From Granulosicoccus sp963833195 (lineage in GTDB: Bacteria > Pseudomonadota > Gammaproteobacteria > Granulosicoccales > Granulosicoccaceae): 64,000 bases of DNA. Shown in pieces: positions 1-9,455 of the stretch. The translations under genes and the position numbers were made by a program. Positions within the stretch are counted from its first letter, which is position 1; the number at the start of each line of letters is the position of its first letter. The stretch is taken from the NCBI GenBank assembly GCA_963833195.1, contig CAWHXF010000027.1:1-64000 (forward strand), in the 5' to 3' direction. Under the pieces are notes generated by a model. That model searched no databases. It was not told the origin of the DNA and worked only from the letters and a program-made list of their open reading frames with translations.

Positions 1-1355
1 AGCCCGTGCCGCGCCAGCTCCAGCGCCGTGTCGTGCAACACGCCGATCGCGATCCCCGAACGCGCGGCGACGTCGATGAGCGACTCGCGTCCGTTGCCGC
101 GGTTCAGCAGCCACAGCATCGCCATCTGCGCGTCCCCCGGGCTCGCCTTCGCGCCGAGCGCGCCATAGAGCCCGCGCCGACCGAGCTGCGGCTCGCCGTA
201 CGGGGCGCGGCTCTGCCAGACGAGGTCCACGTCGATCGCCCGACCGATCGCGCGCAGCAGCTCGAGCGACTCGACAAGCCCCGCGGCAGTGACGAAATCG
301 AGGTCGTCGTCGCTCGTGTGGTACTGGGCGAACGTGCCGTGCACGCCGCGCGTGAGTCGCCCGACGGGCCAGTCGTAGCCGGGGCTGCAGTACTGGCGCT
401 CGTCGTAGCCGTACGGGCCGAACGGGATCGTGCGGTGGCCGCTGCCTTTCGCGCCCGGCCCGTGCCGCTCGGTCAGGACCGTGCGCAACACGCGGTCGAT
501 CCAGGCGTCGCCGTCCGGCGTCGTCTTGTAGGTGTAGTCCGCGGTGTCGCCCAGACCGGTCACGACCAGGCCCCCCGCCACGTCGGGCGGTGCGTCGCCG
601 AGCGAGGCCAGGAACGCGATCGCGCCGATCGTGCCGGGCACGAAGACGAAGCGCCAGGTGAAGGGCGAGGGCGGGTCGCCGCGCCGGTGCGCCGCCAGGC
701 GTTCGGCCGCGAGCGTCGCGGCCAGCACCATGCCCGACAGGTTGTCGTTCGCGAGGCTGGGGTGGCACACATGCGTGGAGACGAGGATCTCGCGCGGGCC
801 GGCGCCCGGGATGACGACTTCGGCCCAGTCCAGTTGCCCGGGCACGCGCTCGGCGTCCACCACGACGCGGAACGGGCCCTCGCCGAGGTCCTGCAGCGCC
901 TCGTGCGTCAGGCAGAACCCCCAGCCCGGCCCGTAGTAGTTCGTCCGGTAGGGGATCGAGCCCGGCCGGTCGGGCAGGGAGTGCAGGTGCGGCTCCAGCT
1001 CGGCCCGCGTGAGCGTCGCGTCCACGCCTTCGCTGAAGTTCACGACGTGCAGGTTGTGCGCGTCGGCGTCCACCAGCACGCGACCGTCGGGGTCCTCGAT
1101 CCGACCGCCCCGGAAGTGCCACTCGTCGGGCACCGTCCAGTCCAGCACCGGGGTGCCCGTCGGTACCGAGTGCCGGGTGAGCGGAACGATGCGCTCCAGC
1201 ACGTCGAGCGAGGCGCGTACTCCGGGGCCCGCGATGCTGCGCGGCAGCGGGTAGAGCTCGCGCACGAGATCGTGCAGTCGCTCGCCGTCGACGGCGCGCG
1301 AACTGGCGGGCGGGGCGGGGGCCATGCGGGGTGCGGGATCCATCGGGGCGGTCAT
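1..1355 (-). CDS. DUF4910/DUF2172 aminopeptidase-like protein (C-terminus off the window)
   Basis: The readable 451 residues match the aminopeptidase-like family found beside polysaccharide and sugar-acid clusters (DUF4910/DUF2172, M28-like fold, often with a C-terminal winged helix). The metal-binding signature STHVCHPSLANDN lies at residues 193-205, with further conserved stretches such as FGPYGYDERQY and the FAQYHTSDDD region. The part nearest the window edge (AMLWLLNRGNGRESLIDVAARSG) looks like the start of the winged helix. The role is unproven; processing or deacylation of a sugar or peptide intermediate in surface-glycan synthesis is inferred. ATG at 1355 is used; ATG at 1343 is an in-frame alternative. 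It is divergent from the oxygenase at 1507. The missing C-terminus is only the window edge. Confidence 0.85.
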   Translation of the reverse strand, partial: MTAPMDPAPRMAPAPPASSRAVDGERLHDLVRELYPLPRSIAGPGVRASLDVLERIVPLTRHSVPTGTPVLDWTVPDEWHFRGGRIEDPDGRVLVDADAHNLHVVNFSEGVDATLTRAELEPHLHSLPDRPGSIPYRTNYYGPGWGFCLTHEALQDLGEGPFRVVVDAERVPGQLDWAEVVIPGAGPREILVSTHVCHPSLANDNLSGMVLAATLAAERLAAHRRGDPPSPFTWRFVFVPGTIGAIAFLASLGDAPPDVAGGLVVTGLGDTADYTYKTTPDGDAWIDRVLRTVLTERHGPGAKGSGHRTIPFGPYGYDERQYCSPGYDWPVGRLTRGVHGTFAQYHTSDDDLDFVTAAGLVESLELLRAIGRAIDVDLVWQSRAPYGEPQLGRRGLYGALGAKASPGDAQMAMLWLLNRGNGRESLIDVAARSGIAIGVLHDTALELARHG

Positions 1356-1506
1356 CGGAACGTGAATGATGCCGTCGCGGGGAGCCGTGCGGGGGGGCAT
1401 CATCCGCATCACGCGTCCGAACCCTGCGCATTTCGTCAGGGACTTGGCGCGACCGCGCTTGTTCGTGCACCCTGCCATCCGTCCGACAGCTTCGAGCCCG
1501 CCCACC

Positions 1507-2409
1507 GTGACCGCCATCCTCTTCGACCAGCCCCTGTCCGACGATGCGCGCCGCGAGCGCCTCTACGCCGGGGACCTCTTCGTCTACTCGCCGAACGAGC
1601 ACTCGATGGCGCTCGTGGAGCTCGCGCGCGGCATGATCGAGGAGGCCTTCCCCGGGGAAGACCCGACGGTGGCGCAGTACCACCACTCGGTGGAGGACTT
1701 CGCGGCCATCCTGACGAAGCTCAAGCCCGCCTTCATCCACCACCCCGAGTGCAAGCGCATCATCCCGAGGATGTTCGAGGCGCTCGGCATGGATCTCGAC
1801 CAGACCCACTTCGACGTGCCGCGCATGAGGAGCAGCACCTCGGACGACTACCTCACGAGCGGCATCGCCTACGCGTTCCACCCGCACCGGGACACCTGGT
1901 ACTCGGCGCCCATGAGCCAGATCAACTGGTGGCTGCCGATCTATCCCATCCTCGCCGGCAACGCCATGGCGTTCCACCCGAACTACTTCAGCGCACCGGC
2001 GAAGAACAACTCCGAGATCTACGACTACCAGGAGTGGAACTCGAAGTACCGGCAGGCCGCCGGCAGTCAGGTGAAGAAGGACGAGCGCCCGCAGCCCAAG
2101 GCGCAGGAGGAGCTCGCGCTCGAGCCCAGCCACGTCATCGTGCCGCCGCCCGGCGGCATGATCCTGTTCTCCGCCGCCCACATGCACAGCTCCATCCCGA
2201 ACGCCACGGGGCGCACCCGCTTCTCGATCGATTTCCGCGTCGTGCACAAGGGCGACATGGAGGCCGACCGGGGCGCCGAGAACGTGGACTCGCGCTGCAC
2301 CGGCACGGCCGCGGGGGACTACCTGCAGGCGAGCGATCCGTCGGTCCACCTGCCCGCGGCGTTGCAGGAGCGATACCTGCCGGGTCACCCGCAGCCGGCC
2401 CGCTACTGA
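1507..2409 (+). CDS. Fe(II)/2-oxoglutarate-dependent oxygenase (phytanoyl-CoA dioxygenase-like)
   Basis: A 300-residue protein with the non-haem iron facial triad of the PhyH/cupin-type oxygenases: H127-x-D129 (FHPHRDTWYS), a distal histidine in AAHMHSSIPN (around 225-227) and an arginine in GRTRFSIDFR (236-238) placed to bind 2-oxoglutarate. A conserved PPPGGMILF stretch precedes the distal histidine. The substrate cannot be read from sequence. Its position between an aminopeptidase-like gene and export genes suggests it hydroxylates a sugar or amino-acid building block of the polysaccharide. The frame stays open upstream to 1366, but the first 47 codons look non-coding, so GTG at 1507 is chosen. 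Oxygenase family is confident; function is not. Confidence 0.8.
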   Translation: MTAILFDQPLSDDARRERLYAGDLFVYSPNEHSMALVELARGMIEEAFPGEDPTVAQYHHSVEDFAAILTKLKPAFIHHPECKRIIPRMFEALGMDLDQTHFDVPRMRSSTSDDYLTSGIAYAFHPHRDTWYSAPMSQINWWLPIYPILAGNAMAFHPNYFSAPAKNNSEIYDYQEWNSKYRQAAGSQVKKDERPQPKAQEELALEPSHVIVPPPGGMILFSAAHMHSSIPNATGRTRFSIDFRVVHKGDMEADRGAENVDSRCTGTAAGDYLQASDPSVHLPAALQERYLPGHPQPARY

Positions 2410-2506
2410 GCGCCACGCCCGGCGGCCGCGCAGGTCGACGGGCCCGTTTCGCGCCGCTGATACACTGCAGCGGCATTCACGTCCCCGCTTCGAGGCACCT
2501 ATCTCC

Positions 2507-3778
2507 GTGACGATCACTTCGCCGCGCCGCCGCGGAGCGCGTGCCCGCGCGCTCGTCCTGTCCGGGTTGTCCGGTCTCGGAGCGGCAACCGTCGGCGGCG
2601 TGGCGCACGCCCAGGACTACCGTGACGGGCTCGAGGACCAGCAACCCGTGCGCATCGGCGACGCCGAGCTGTTTCCCTCGTTGCGCGTGGACTACCTGTT
2701 CAACGACAACGCCGGGCTGCGCTCCGAGAACGAGGTCGACGCTACCGCCGTGGTGGCGAGCCCGCAGCTCGCCTTCGTGGCCGATCGGGCGCAACTCGGG
2801 CTGCGGCTCGCGTACGACGGGGAATACAGCCAGGGCAGCGAACCCCCGCTCGACTACAACGATCACCGGCTCGGCCTGGACGTGGATGCCGCGTTCGGTG
2901 CGCGCCAGCGCGCCTCGCTCGCGGTATACCTCGCGCGTCAGCACCTCGACGTCGGTACCGAGTTCACGCGCGGCGTGACGGGGGTGACTGACGAGCCCGT
3001 CGGCTACAACGACAGCGGGGCCGAGCTCGACTTCACCTACGGCGCGCGCGATGCGCGCGGCAACCTGGTCGTCGGGCTGCGCCTCAGGGACCTGAGCTAC
3101 ACCAGCCGTCCCTCCCTCACCGACGGGCGCAGCTACACGGCGATCGAGCCGTTCGGGCAGTTCACCTACCGCCTCTCCGGAGACACGCGTGCCGTGCTGG
3201 AGCTCGGCTACGCCACGTTCGACTTCGACGGCGACGCCGGCGACGACGACGATCGCGACGAGCTCAACGTGCGGGTGGGCGCGCTGTTCGCGGCCACGGG
3301 CAGGGTGCGCGGCAACTTCCTCGTGGGCGTGTCGAACGCGAGCTACGCCGAGACGGGCATCGAGGACGAATCGGCGTTCACCACGCGCGCGGACATCGAC
3401 TACCTGCTGCGCGAATACTCGCGCTTCCGGTTCACGCTGGCGCGGGACTTCGACAACCTGTCCCCGACGTCCGGCACGCCGGGCGAGGACCAGTCCATCC
3501 GCACCCTCGGCCGGCTCGCCTGGACCCACCGCTGGTCCGAGCGATTCTCGACCCAGGCGTTCGGTGCGCTGGTCGACGTGGCGCGCACGTGTCCGGATCG
3601 GCCCACCACGACCGTCGCGGCCGGCATCGAGGGCGACCTTGCGATCCGGCGCTGGCTCCAGGTGGGCGCCAGCGCCGGCTTGTCCTCGCGCACCGCCGAC
3701 GAGTGCGATGTCGCGACCGACGAGGACCTCGACTACGACCAGGGCGTCTACGGCGTGCACGTGCGCGCCACGCTGTGA
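2507..3778 (+). CDS. Outer-membrane beta-barrel protein of the exopolysaccharide locus
   Basis: 423 residues from a GTG start, with a signal peptide ending near GVAHAQD (about residue 36). The mature part is a run of short alternating hydrophobic/polar strands separated by acidic turns (DDDDRDEL, EDESAF) and ends in a short aliphatic/aromatic strand (YGVHVRATL), as in outer-membrane barrels. It resembles the BBP2-type barrel proteins found beside Wza/GumB and Wzc genes, which may form or assist the outer-membrane exit for polysaccharide. No catalytic motif is visible. A 231-bp gap separates it from the export lipoprotein. Barrel assignment is fairly sure; the exact role is inferred from context. 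Confidence 0.75.
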   Translation: MTITSPRRRGARARALVLSGLSGLGAATVGGVAHAQDYRDGLEDQQPVRIGDAELFPSLRVDYLFNDNAGLRSENEVDATAVVASPQLAFVADRAQLGLRLAYDGEYSQGSEPPLDYNDHRLGLDVDAAFGARQRASLAVYLARQHLDVGTEFTRGVTGVTDEPVGYNDSGAELDFTYGARDARGNLVVGLRLRDLSYTSRPSLTDGRSYTAIEPFGQFTYRLSGDTRAVLELGYATFDFDGDAGDDDDRDELNVRVGALFAATGRVRGNFLVGVSNASYAETGIEDESAFTTRADIDYLLREYSRFRFTLARDFDNLSPTSGTPGEDQSIRTLGRLAWTHRWSERFSTQAFGALVDVARTCPDRPTTTVAAGIEGDLAIRRWLQVGASAGLSSRTADECDVATDEDLDYDQGVYGVHVRATL

Positions 3779-3877
3779 CATGGCGCAAGCCCGGACGCCT
3801 TGCAAGCGGTCACATTCCCCTGGTAATGGACCGGGTCCGTTAGCAGAATTTCACCCTCTCGGGCGGTGTCCGCTGTG

Positions 3878-3883
3878 TAATAT
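3878..3883 (+). promoter_or_regulatory. Possible -10 box upstream of the export operon
   Basis: TAATAT lies 127 bp before the export-lipoprotein start in a 231-bp gap that is less GC-rich than its surroundings. No convincing -35 sits 16-18 bp upstream, so this is a weak candidate. Nothing else recognisable is seen in 3779-4009. Confidence 0.25.
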
Positions 3884-4009
3884 CGAAGGCCTGGGCGCTG
3901 TGCCGGATTTTCGTCGCTCACGATCCGAGAACCGCGTCGGGACGTGCATCTCCACGCTGCCGTAGCCTCCCCGCACCTTCACCTTTCCCGCGAGGGCAGA
4001 CTCATTCCC

Positions 4010-4642
4010 ATGCTCAGAGCCACCTTGCAGGGCGTCTTCACGACGCTCGCCGCTCTCGCCGTGGTCGCCTGCGCGGCCACCGGGCCGTCGTCCGCGCCCG
4101 CTCCCTCCGCGCCCGCGTCCCCCACGGAGGCCGTGCTGCCCGCCGTCTTGTCGGACCGCGGAGCGTCGGCCGGGGACGAGGACATCGACGGCTACCGTCT
4201 CGGTCAGGGCGACCGCATCGCCATCCAGGTGTTCGACGAGCCGGACCTCACGATGGAGGCCGGCGTGAACACCACCGGCACCATCAGCTATTCGTACCTC
4301 GGCGACATACGCGTCGCCGACAAGACCACCGACCAGATCGAGCAGGAGATCACGACGCTCCTGTCCGACGGCTACCTGCGGAACCCCTCGGTCAACGTCA
4401 GCATCGTGCAGTTCCGCCCGTTCTTCATCAACGGCGAGGTCCGCTCCCCCGGCGGCTATCCGTACCAGCCCGGACTGACGCTCGACCGCGCCATCGCCCT
4501 GGCGGGCGGTCTGACGGACCGCGCCTCCACGCGCAAGATGTACGTCATGCAGGCCGGCGGTGACCAGGAAGAGGTCAAGGCCGGCATGTCCACCAAGATC
4601 GCCCCCGGCGACATCGTCTCGATCAAGGAAGGGTTCTTCTGA
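4010..4642 (+). CDS. GumB/Wza-like polysaccharide export lipoprotein
   Basis: 210 residues. The N-terminus is a lipoprotein signal peptide with lipobox LAVVAC, giving a lipidated Cys21. A Poly_export domain follows (YRLGQGDRIAIQVFDEPDL through the DGYLRNPSVNVSIVQFR region, about 65-145), then one SLBB domain (FFINGEVRSPGGYPYQPGLT onward, about 147-205). This short single-SLBB layout is that of GumB rather than the longer E. coli Wza. Members form an oligomeric periplasmic/outer-membrane channel working with the inner-membrane co-polymerase. The stop codon at 4640-4642 overlaps the ATG of the Wzc-like gene (ATG at 4642), so the two are probably translationally coupled. ATG 4010 is chosen because it gives the signal peptide; the open frame extends further upstream. 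Confidence 0.92.
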   Translation: MLRATLQGVFTTLAALAVVACAATGPSSAPAPSAPASPTEAVLPAVLSDRGASAGDEDIDGYRLGQGDRIAIQVFDEPDLTMEAGVNTTGTISYSYLGDIRVADKTTDQIEQEITTLLSDGYLRNPSVNVSIVQFRPFFINGEVRSPGGYPYQPGLTLDRAIALAGGLTDRASTRKMYVMQAGGDQEEVKAGMSTKIAPGDIVSIKEGFF

Positions 4643-7447
4643 TGAGTGGTTCGGCCTCCTCCAGCGCGACCTACGACGACGATCGGGAGTACGACGCTCG
4701 GGGGTCATCCTCGGGCGAGCAGCTCGACCTGCAGCATTACCTGCGCATCCTGCGCAAGCACAAGTGGCCCATCACGCTGTTCACGGCGGCGGTCACCGCC
4801 TTGGCCGCGTACTACGCCTACACCGCCACGCCCATCTACCGGGCATCGGCGACGCTGCTGATCGAGCAGCAGCAGCTCAACGTGCCGACCATCGAGGAGA
4901 TCTACGGGCTCGAGGCCGAGAACACCGACTACTACCAGACCCAGTTCGAGCTCCTGAAGTCCAGGAACCTGGCCCAGAAGGTCGTCGAGCGGCTGGATCT
5001 CTGGGACGACCCCGAGCTGTCCCCCGCGGCGCGCACGGCCGAAGCTCAGGCCGACGCCGCGCAGCGCACCGTCGTCGACGACGAGCCCACGGGCATCGTC
5101 GGGCGCATCGAGGCCTTCCTGGCCGACATCGGCATCCTCGATGACGGCTCGCGCATCGCCGCCGCCGATCCGGTGGGGCTGCCGCCGGGCTCGGAGACGC
5201 CCGTGGACAACGAGGTGACCCTGGATCTCGGCGGGCCGGAACCCGTCCTGGTGGATCCCACGGCGTCGCCCGACGAGGCCTTCTCCGAGGACAACCTGCC
5301 GCCGGGCGTCTCGCCGGAGGAAGCCGCCTTCGCGGCGCTCCAGAGCGTCGACTTCGCCAGCAACGAGCCGCTGCTGGATCCGGCGCAGGAAGTCGTCGTC
5401 GGCAACTTCATGAACCGGCTGACGATCTCGCCCGTCCGGAAGACCAAGCTGGTGAACATCGGCTACGAATCCGCGGACCCCGTCAAGGCGGCGCGCATCT
5501 CGAACACGATCGGCGATCAGTACATCAAGAGCTATCTGGACGCCAAGCTCGAGATGACCACCATGGCCTCGGACTGGCTCCAGGGCCAGCTCACGAAGCT
5601 CAAGGCGGATCTCGACGAGGCCGAAGGTCGCCTGGTGCAGTACCAGACCGACAACAACCTCATCCAGCTCAACGACAACGTCGCCGCGCTCGATACCCAG
5701 CAGATCCTGCAGCTCACCAGCGACCTCACCCAGGCCCGCGCCGAGCTCAACCGCGCGGAGTCCGTCTCGCGCGAGGTGCAGCGCCTGCAGGGGCAGCCGG
5801 AGCTGCTCGAATCGATCCCGGCCGTCGCGCTGGATCCCCTGGTGCAGAAGGCCAAGATCGACCAGGGCAGCGTGCAGCGCGAGCTGGACGAGCTCCTGAA
5901 CCGCTACGGCGAGCGCCACCCCAGCGTGGTCGACAAGCAATCCGAGCTCAACTCCATCAACGCCACGCTGCAGGGTCACCTGCGCCGCGTGTCCGCGTCG
6001 TTGCAGCAGGACGTCGAGCTCGCACGGGCTCGGGTCTCGCAGATCGAGGCGCAGCGCGGCGAGTCGCGCTCGAACATCACCGACATCGGCGGCAAGAGCT
6101 TCGGGCTCGAGGCGCTGCAGCGCGAGGTGGAGACCAAGCGGGACATCTACACCCAGTTCTTCAACCGGCTTACCGAGGCCCGTTCCGCGGAAGGCCTGGA
6201 GACCGCGAACGCGCGCGTCAGCGACTACGCGCGTCCGCCCGTGAGCCCGGTCAAGCCGAAGAAGCAACTGATCATCGCGCTCGCGGCCCTCGCGTCGCTG
6301 GTGCTCTCGATGCTCATGGCGTTCCTCTACGAGACGATGGACGACACCATCAAGAGCACGAACGACATCGAGGGCAAGCTCGGTCTGAAGCTGCTCGGCA
6401 TCCTGCCGCTGATCAAGCCGGGCATGCTCCGCAAGGCGAAGGAGCTGCCCCTGAATCCCGAGGACATCCCGGACAAGAAGGGGACGTTCGCGGAAGCCGT
6501 GAGCACCGCGCGCACCGCGCTGTGTCTCGATGACGGCGCCGAGGGTCGGCAGATCGTGGTCGTGACGTCCTCGATTCCGGGCGAGGGCAAGTCCACTGCA
6601 TCGATCAACCTCGCCTATTCGCTGGGGCAGCTCGAGCGAGTGCTGCTGATCGACTGCGACATGCGTCGACCCACCATCGCGAAGGCGGCCGAGCTGGATC
6701 GGGATACCGTCGGACTCTCGAACCTCATCTCCGGCACCGCCTCCGCGCGGGATTGCATCCGCCGCGGGCCTGTGGAGCGGGTCGGTCGACGTCCTGCCCT
6801 CGGGACCCATCCCCGAACAGCCGCTCGAGCTGCTGTCGTCGAAGCGCTTCGAGAAGATCCTGGAGAGCCTGCGCCAGCACTACGATCGTATCGTCATCGA
6901 CAGCGCGCCCACGCAGGCGGTGTCCGATGCCCTGGTGCTCAGCCGCTATGCGGACGCCGTGGTGTACGTCGTCAAGTCCCACGACACCTCCATCGAGCTG
7001 GTGCGTCGAGGTATCCAGCGGCTGCGCCAGGCGCAGGCCAACATCGCCGGCGCGCTCATCACGCAGGTGGACATCGACAAGATCACCTCGTACGGCGGCG
7101 ACTACTACTACCAGGGCTACTACGACTACTACGGCTACAACGAGAACGGCGAACGCGAGCGCAAGGGCGGCAAGATCCGGCTCACGCAGGAGGAGCTGCT
7201 GGCGATCAAGACCGACGATCGCGACGTCGAGCTGGACTTCGACGACGTGCCGTCGCGTCACGGCGCCGTCGCGGCACGTCGCGGTGGCGGGTCGCGTCGC
7301 ACCGAGGTCGCCTATCCGGACGACGATCTGGACTTCGGGCTGGAGCCCGTCGCCGCATCGCGGCGGGGGCGCGGCGACCGTGACCGGCGCGGTGCGCCCA
7401 CCAAGGTGGTGAGCCGTTACCGGGACGACGATCTGGACATTCTCTAG
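4642..7447 (+). CDS. Wzc-like chain-length determinant and tyrosine autokinase, frame broken near 6760
   Basis: Fusion of a Wzz co-polymerase domain and a BY-kinase. TM1 is near residues 38-58 (ITLFTAAVTALAAYYAY), coiled-coil and GNVR segments run about 290-520, and PVSPVKPKK leads into TM2 near 535-560. The kinase has Walker A (GEGKST, about 646) and Walker A' (LLIDCDMRRP, about 668). After about nt 6760 the original frame becomes nonsense, while the +1 frame continues with SVDVLPSGPIPEQPLELL, Walker B (IVIDSAPT) and a tyrosine-rich segment (YYYQGYYDYYGYNENG) to the stop at 7447. Skipping one base at about 6760 gives a 934-residue protein. An acidic insertion of over 100 residues (about 120-235) and a charged tail with two DDDLD motifs are unusual. 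It makes high-molecular-weight polysaccharide with the upstream export protein. Confidence 0.88.
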
Positions 7448-7473
7448 CCGGCACGCGCGGGACCTCCATCGGG

Positions 7474-8463
7474 GTGACGCGCGCCCCTCGAATCCTGGTG
7501 ACGGGGGCCGGGGGGTTCATCGGCTCGGCGCTGTGTCGTCGGCTCGATCGGTCCAGTGCCGATGTGGCCGGGACGGTGCGCGCCGGCCGGTCGGCGGCGG
7601 CCACCGTCGCGGTGCCGGCGGCCGACGATGCGTCGCCGCGCGTGGCGGTGGATCTGACGCGTCGCGAGGATTGCGCGGCTCTCGTCGCGGAGTTCAAGCC
7701 CGATTGCGTGTTCCACCTCGCCAGCCTGGTCACCGGCTCGCGCGAGCTCGAAGCGGTGCCGGGCACCTTCGATGCGAACCTCGCCAGCACGGTCTACCTC
7801 ATGGAGGCGGCGGTCGAGGCCGGTACCCGGCGGTTCGTGGTCGCCGGCAGCATCGAGGAGCCCGACGCGGGCGCGCCTCCTCGCTCGCCCTACGCGGCGT
7901 CGAAGGCCGCCGCACGCATGTACGCCGGCGTGTTCGCACGCTCCGGCAAGCTCGACGTGCGCCACGCCCGGCTCGCCATGATCTACGGTCCGGGCCAGGT
8001 GGACCGCAGCAAGCTCGTGCCCCACACCATCGACGCGCTGGTCGCGGGCCGGGCTCCGCGCATCGCCTCGGGCACCCGCCTGGCGGACTGGACGCACCTG
8101 GACGACGCGGTGGACGCGCTGGTGACCCTCGCGGCACTGGAGCGCCCTCCCGCGGAGATCGCGACGCAAGGGGTCGAGATCGGCACGGGCAGGTCGAGCT
8201 CGGTACGCGAGGTCGTCGAGCGGCTCGCGGAGCTTCACGCGCAGGGCATCGTGCCGCACTTCGGGGCGCGGCCCGACCGCGCGCACGAGTGCGTCAGGCC
8301 CGTGGATGCGGAGCGGGCGCGGCGCAGCATCGGCTGGCGAGCCCGTATCGGTCTGGCGGACGGGCTGGCGCAGACCTGGCGCGCCGAGACCGGTGGCGAC
8401 GGGACCCCGGCGCATCCCCGCTTTCAGACCACCACCGGCTCCGTCGTCAGCGCAACCCCGTAG
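7474..8463 (+). CDS. NAD(P)-dependent sugar epimerase/dehydratase (extended SDR)
   Basis: 329 residues with a Rossmann nucleotide-binding loop TGAGGFIG (10-17), the conserved HLAS (81-84) and the active-site pair Y140-x3-K144 (SPYAASK). This is the extended short-chain dehydrogenase family, which modifies nucleotide-sugars by epimerisation, dehydration or reduction. The exact substrate is not readable. It starts at GTG 7474, 26 bp after the kinase stop, so it is probably co-transcribed. Its 3' end overlaps the convergent murB gene by 40 bp (8424-8463). Family confident; specificity unknown. Confidence 0.88.
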   Translation: MTRAPRILVTGAGGFIGSALCRRLDRSSADVAGTVRAGRSAAATVAVPAADDASPRVAVDLTRREDCAALVAEFKPDCVFHLASLVTGSRELEAVPGTFDANLASTVYLMEAAVEAGTRRFVVAGSIEEPDAGAPPRSPYAASKAAARMYAGVFARSGKLDVRHARLAMIYGPGQVDRSKLVPHTIDALVAGRAPRIASGTRLADWTHLDDAVDALVTLAALERPPAEIATQGVEIGTGRSSSVREVVERLAELHAQGIVPHFGARPDRAHECVRPVDAERARRSIGWRARIGLADGLAQTWRAETGGDGTPAHPRFQTTTGSVVSATP

Positions 8464-9455
8464 CGCGTCACGACCGCCGCGCGTATCTCGTCCACCAGCG
8501 CCAGCAACTGCGCGCCGCTGCCGCCGCCCTCGTGCACCAGTACCAGCGCCTGGTCCGCGTGCACGCCCACCGGTCCGCGCCGCACGCCGCGAAAGCCCAG
8601 CCGATCGATGAGCCAGCCGGCGGCGAGCTTCGTGCGGCCGTCGGGCAGGTCCCAGGCGACGAGCTCCGGATGCGCGGCGCGCAGCCGCGCGGCCTCGTCG
8701 GCGTCCACCACGGGGTTGTGGAAGAAGCTGCCGGCGTTCCCGATGATCGCGGGATCGGGCAGCTTCGAGCGACGCACGCGAATGACCGCGTCGGCGACCC
8801 GACGTGCGCTCGGGGGCGCGTCGCGCGTCGTCGCGGACGTCGCCTCGCTCGCGAGCGCCTCGACCAGGCTCGCGTACCCCGTGACGCGCGGCCGCTGCGG
8901 CCCCAGCACGAAATCCACGCGCACGATCACCCAGTGATCGCGCTCGCGCTTGAATCGGCTGTCGCGGTAGGCGAACCCGCATTCGTCCGCGCTCAGCTCC
9001 CTGAAGCGCCGGCTCGGGCGGTGCCAGGCCCGCACGCGCTCGACGCGGTCGGCGAGCTCGACGCCGTAGGCGCCGATGTTCTGCACCGGCGCCGCACCCA
9101 CGGTGCCGGGAATCAGTGCGAGGTTCTCGAGCCCGTCCGCGCCGGCGTCGAGCGTCGTCTCGACCAATGCGTGCCAGCCGACGCCCGCGCCGGCGCGAAC
9201 GCGCAGCGCGCCCGCCTCGGCCGGACAGATCTCCACGCGCTCGTCCGTCATGCGGATCGTCAGCCCCGGCACGTCCCGCGTGAGCACGAGGTTGCTGCCG
9301 CCGCCCAGCACGAACACCGGCCAGCCCTCGGCCTCGGCGCGGTCCAGCAGCGCGACGAGCGTCGCCTCGTCCGGCGCTTCGGCGTAGCGCTCCGCGCGGC
9401 AACTGAACCCGAAGGTGTTCAGCGCGTCGAGCGGGTGGTCCGGCGACACGTTCAC
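8424..9455 (-). CDS. murB: UDP-N-acetylenolpyruvoylglucosamine reductase MurB
   Basis: 343 residues. MurB reduces UDP-GlcNAc-enolpyruvate to UDP-MurNAc with NADPH and FAD, the second committed step of cytoplasmic peptidoglycan synthesis. The FAD-binding domain shows GGGSNLVL (51-58) and a PGTVGAAPVQNIGAYGVE block; the C-terminal domain has the catalytic-serine motif GNAGSFFHNP and ends with the usual EP.V sequence. Length equals the family norm (type I, with the extra Y-loop region). The GTG start overlaps the stop of the MATE gene as GTGA, so translation is probably coupled to it. Its position downstream of ugd and a MATE transporter is unusual; murB is normally elsewhere. Confidence 0.97.
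   Translation of the reverse strand: MNVSPDHPLDALNTFGFSCRAERYAEAPDEATLVALLDRAEAEGWPVFVLGGGSNLVLTRDVPGLTIRMTDERVEICPAEAGALRVRAGAGVGWHALVETTLDAGADGLENLALIPGTVGAAPVQNIGAYGVELADRVERVRAWHRPSRRFRELSADECGFAYRDSRFKRERDHWVIVRVDFVLGPQRPRVTGYASLVEALASEATSATTRDAPPSARRVADAVIRVRRSKLPDPAIIGNAGSFFHNPVVDADEAARLRAAHPELVAWDLPDGRTKLAAGWLIDRLGFRGVRRGPVGVHADQALVLVHEGGGSGAQLLALVDEIRAAVVTRYGVALTTEPVVV

Noticed and set aside
3780..3810. A sigma-54 promoter (TGGC...TTGC) before the export operon
   Set aside because: The GG and GC elements are 18 bases apart; sigma-54 needs 10.
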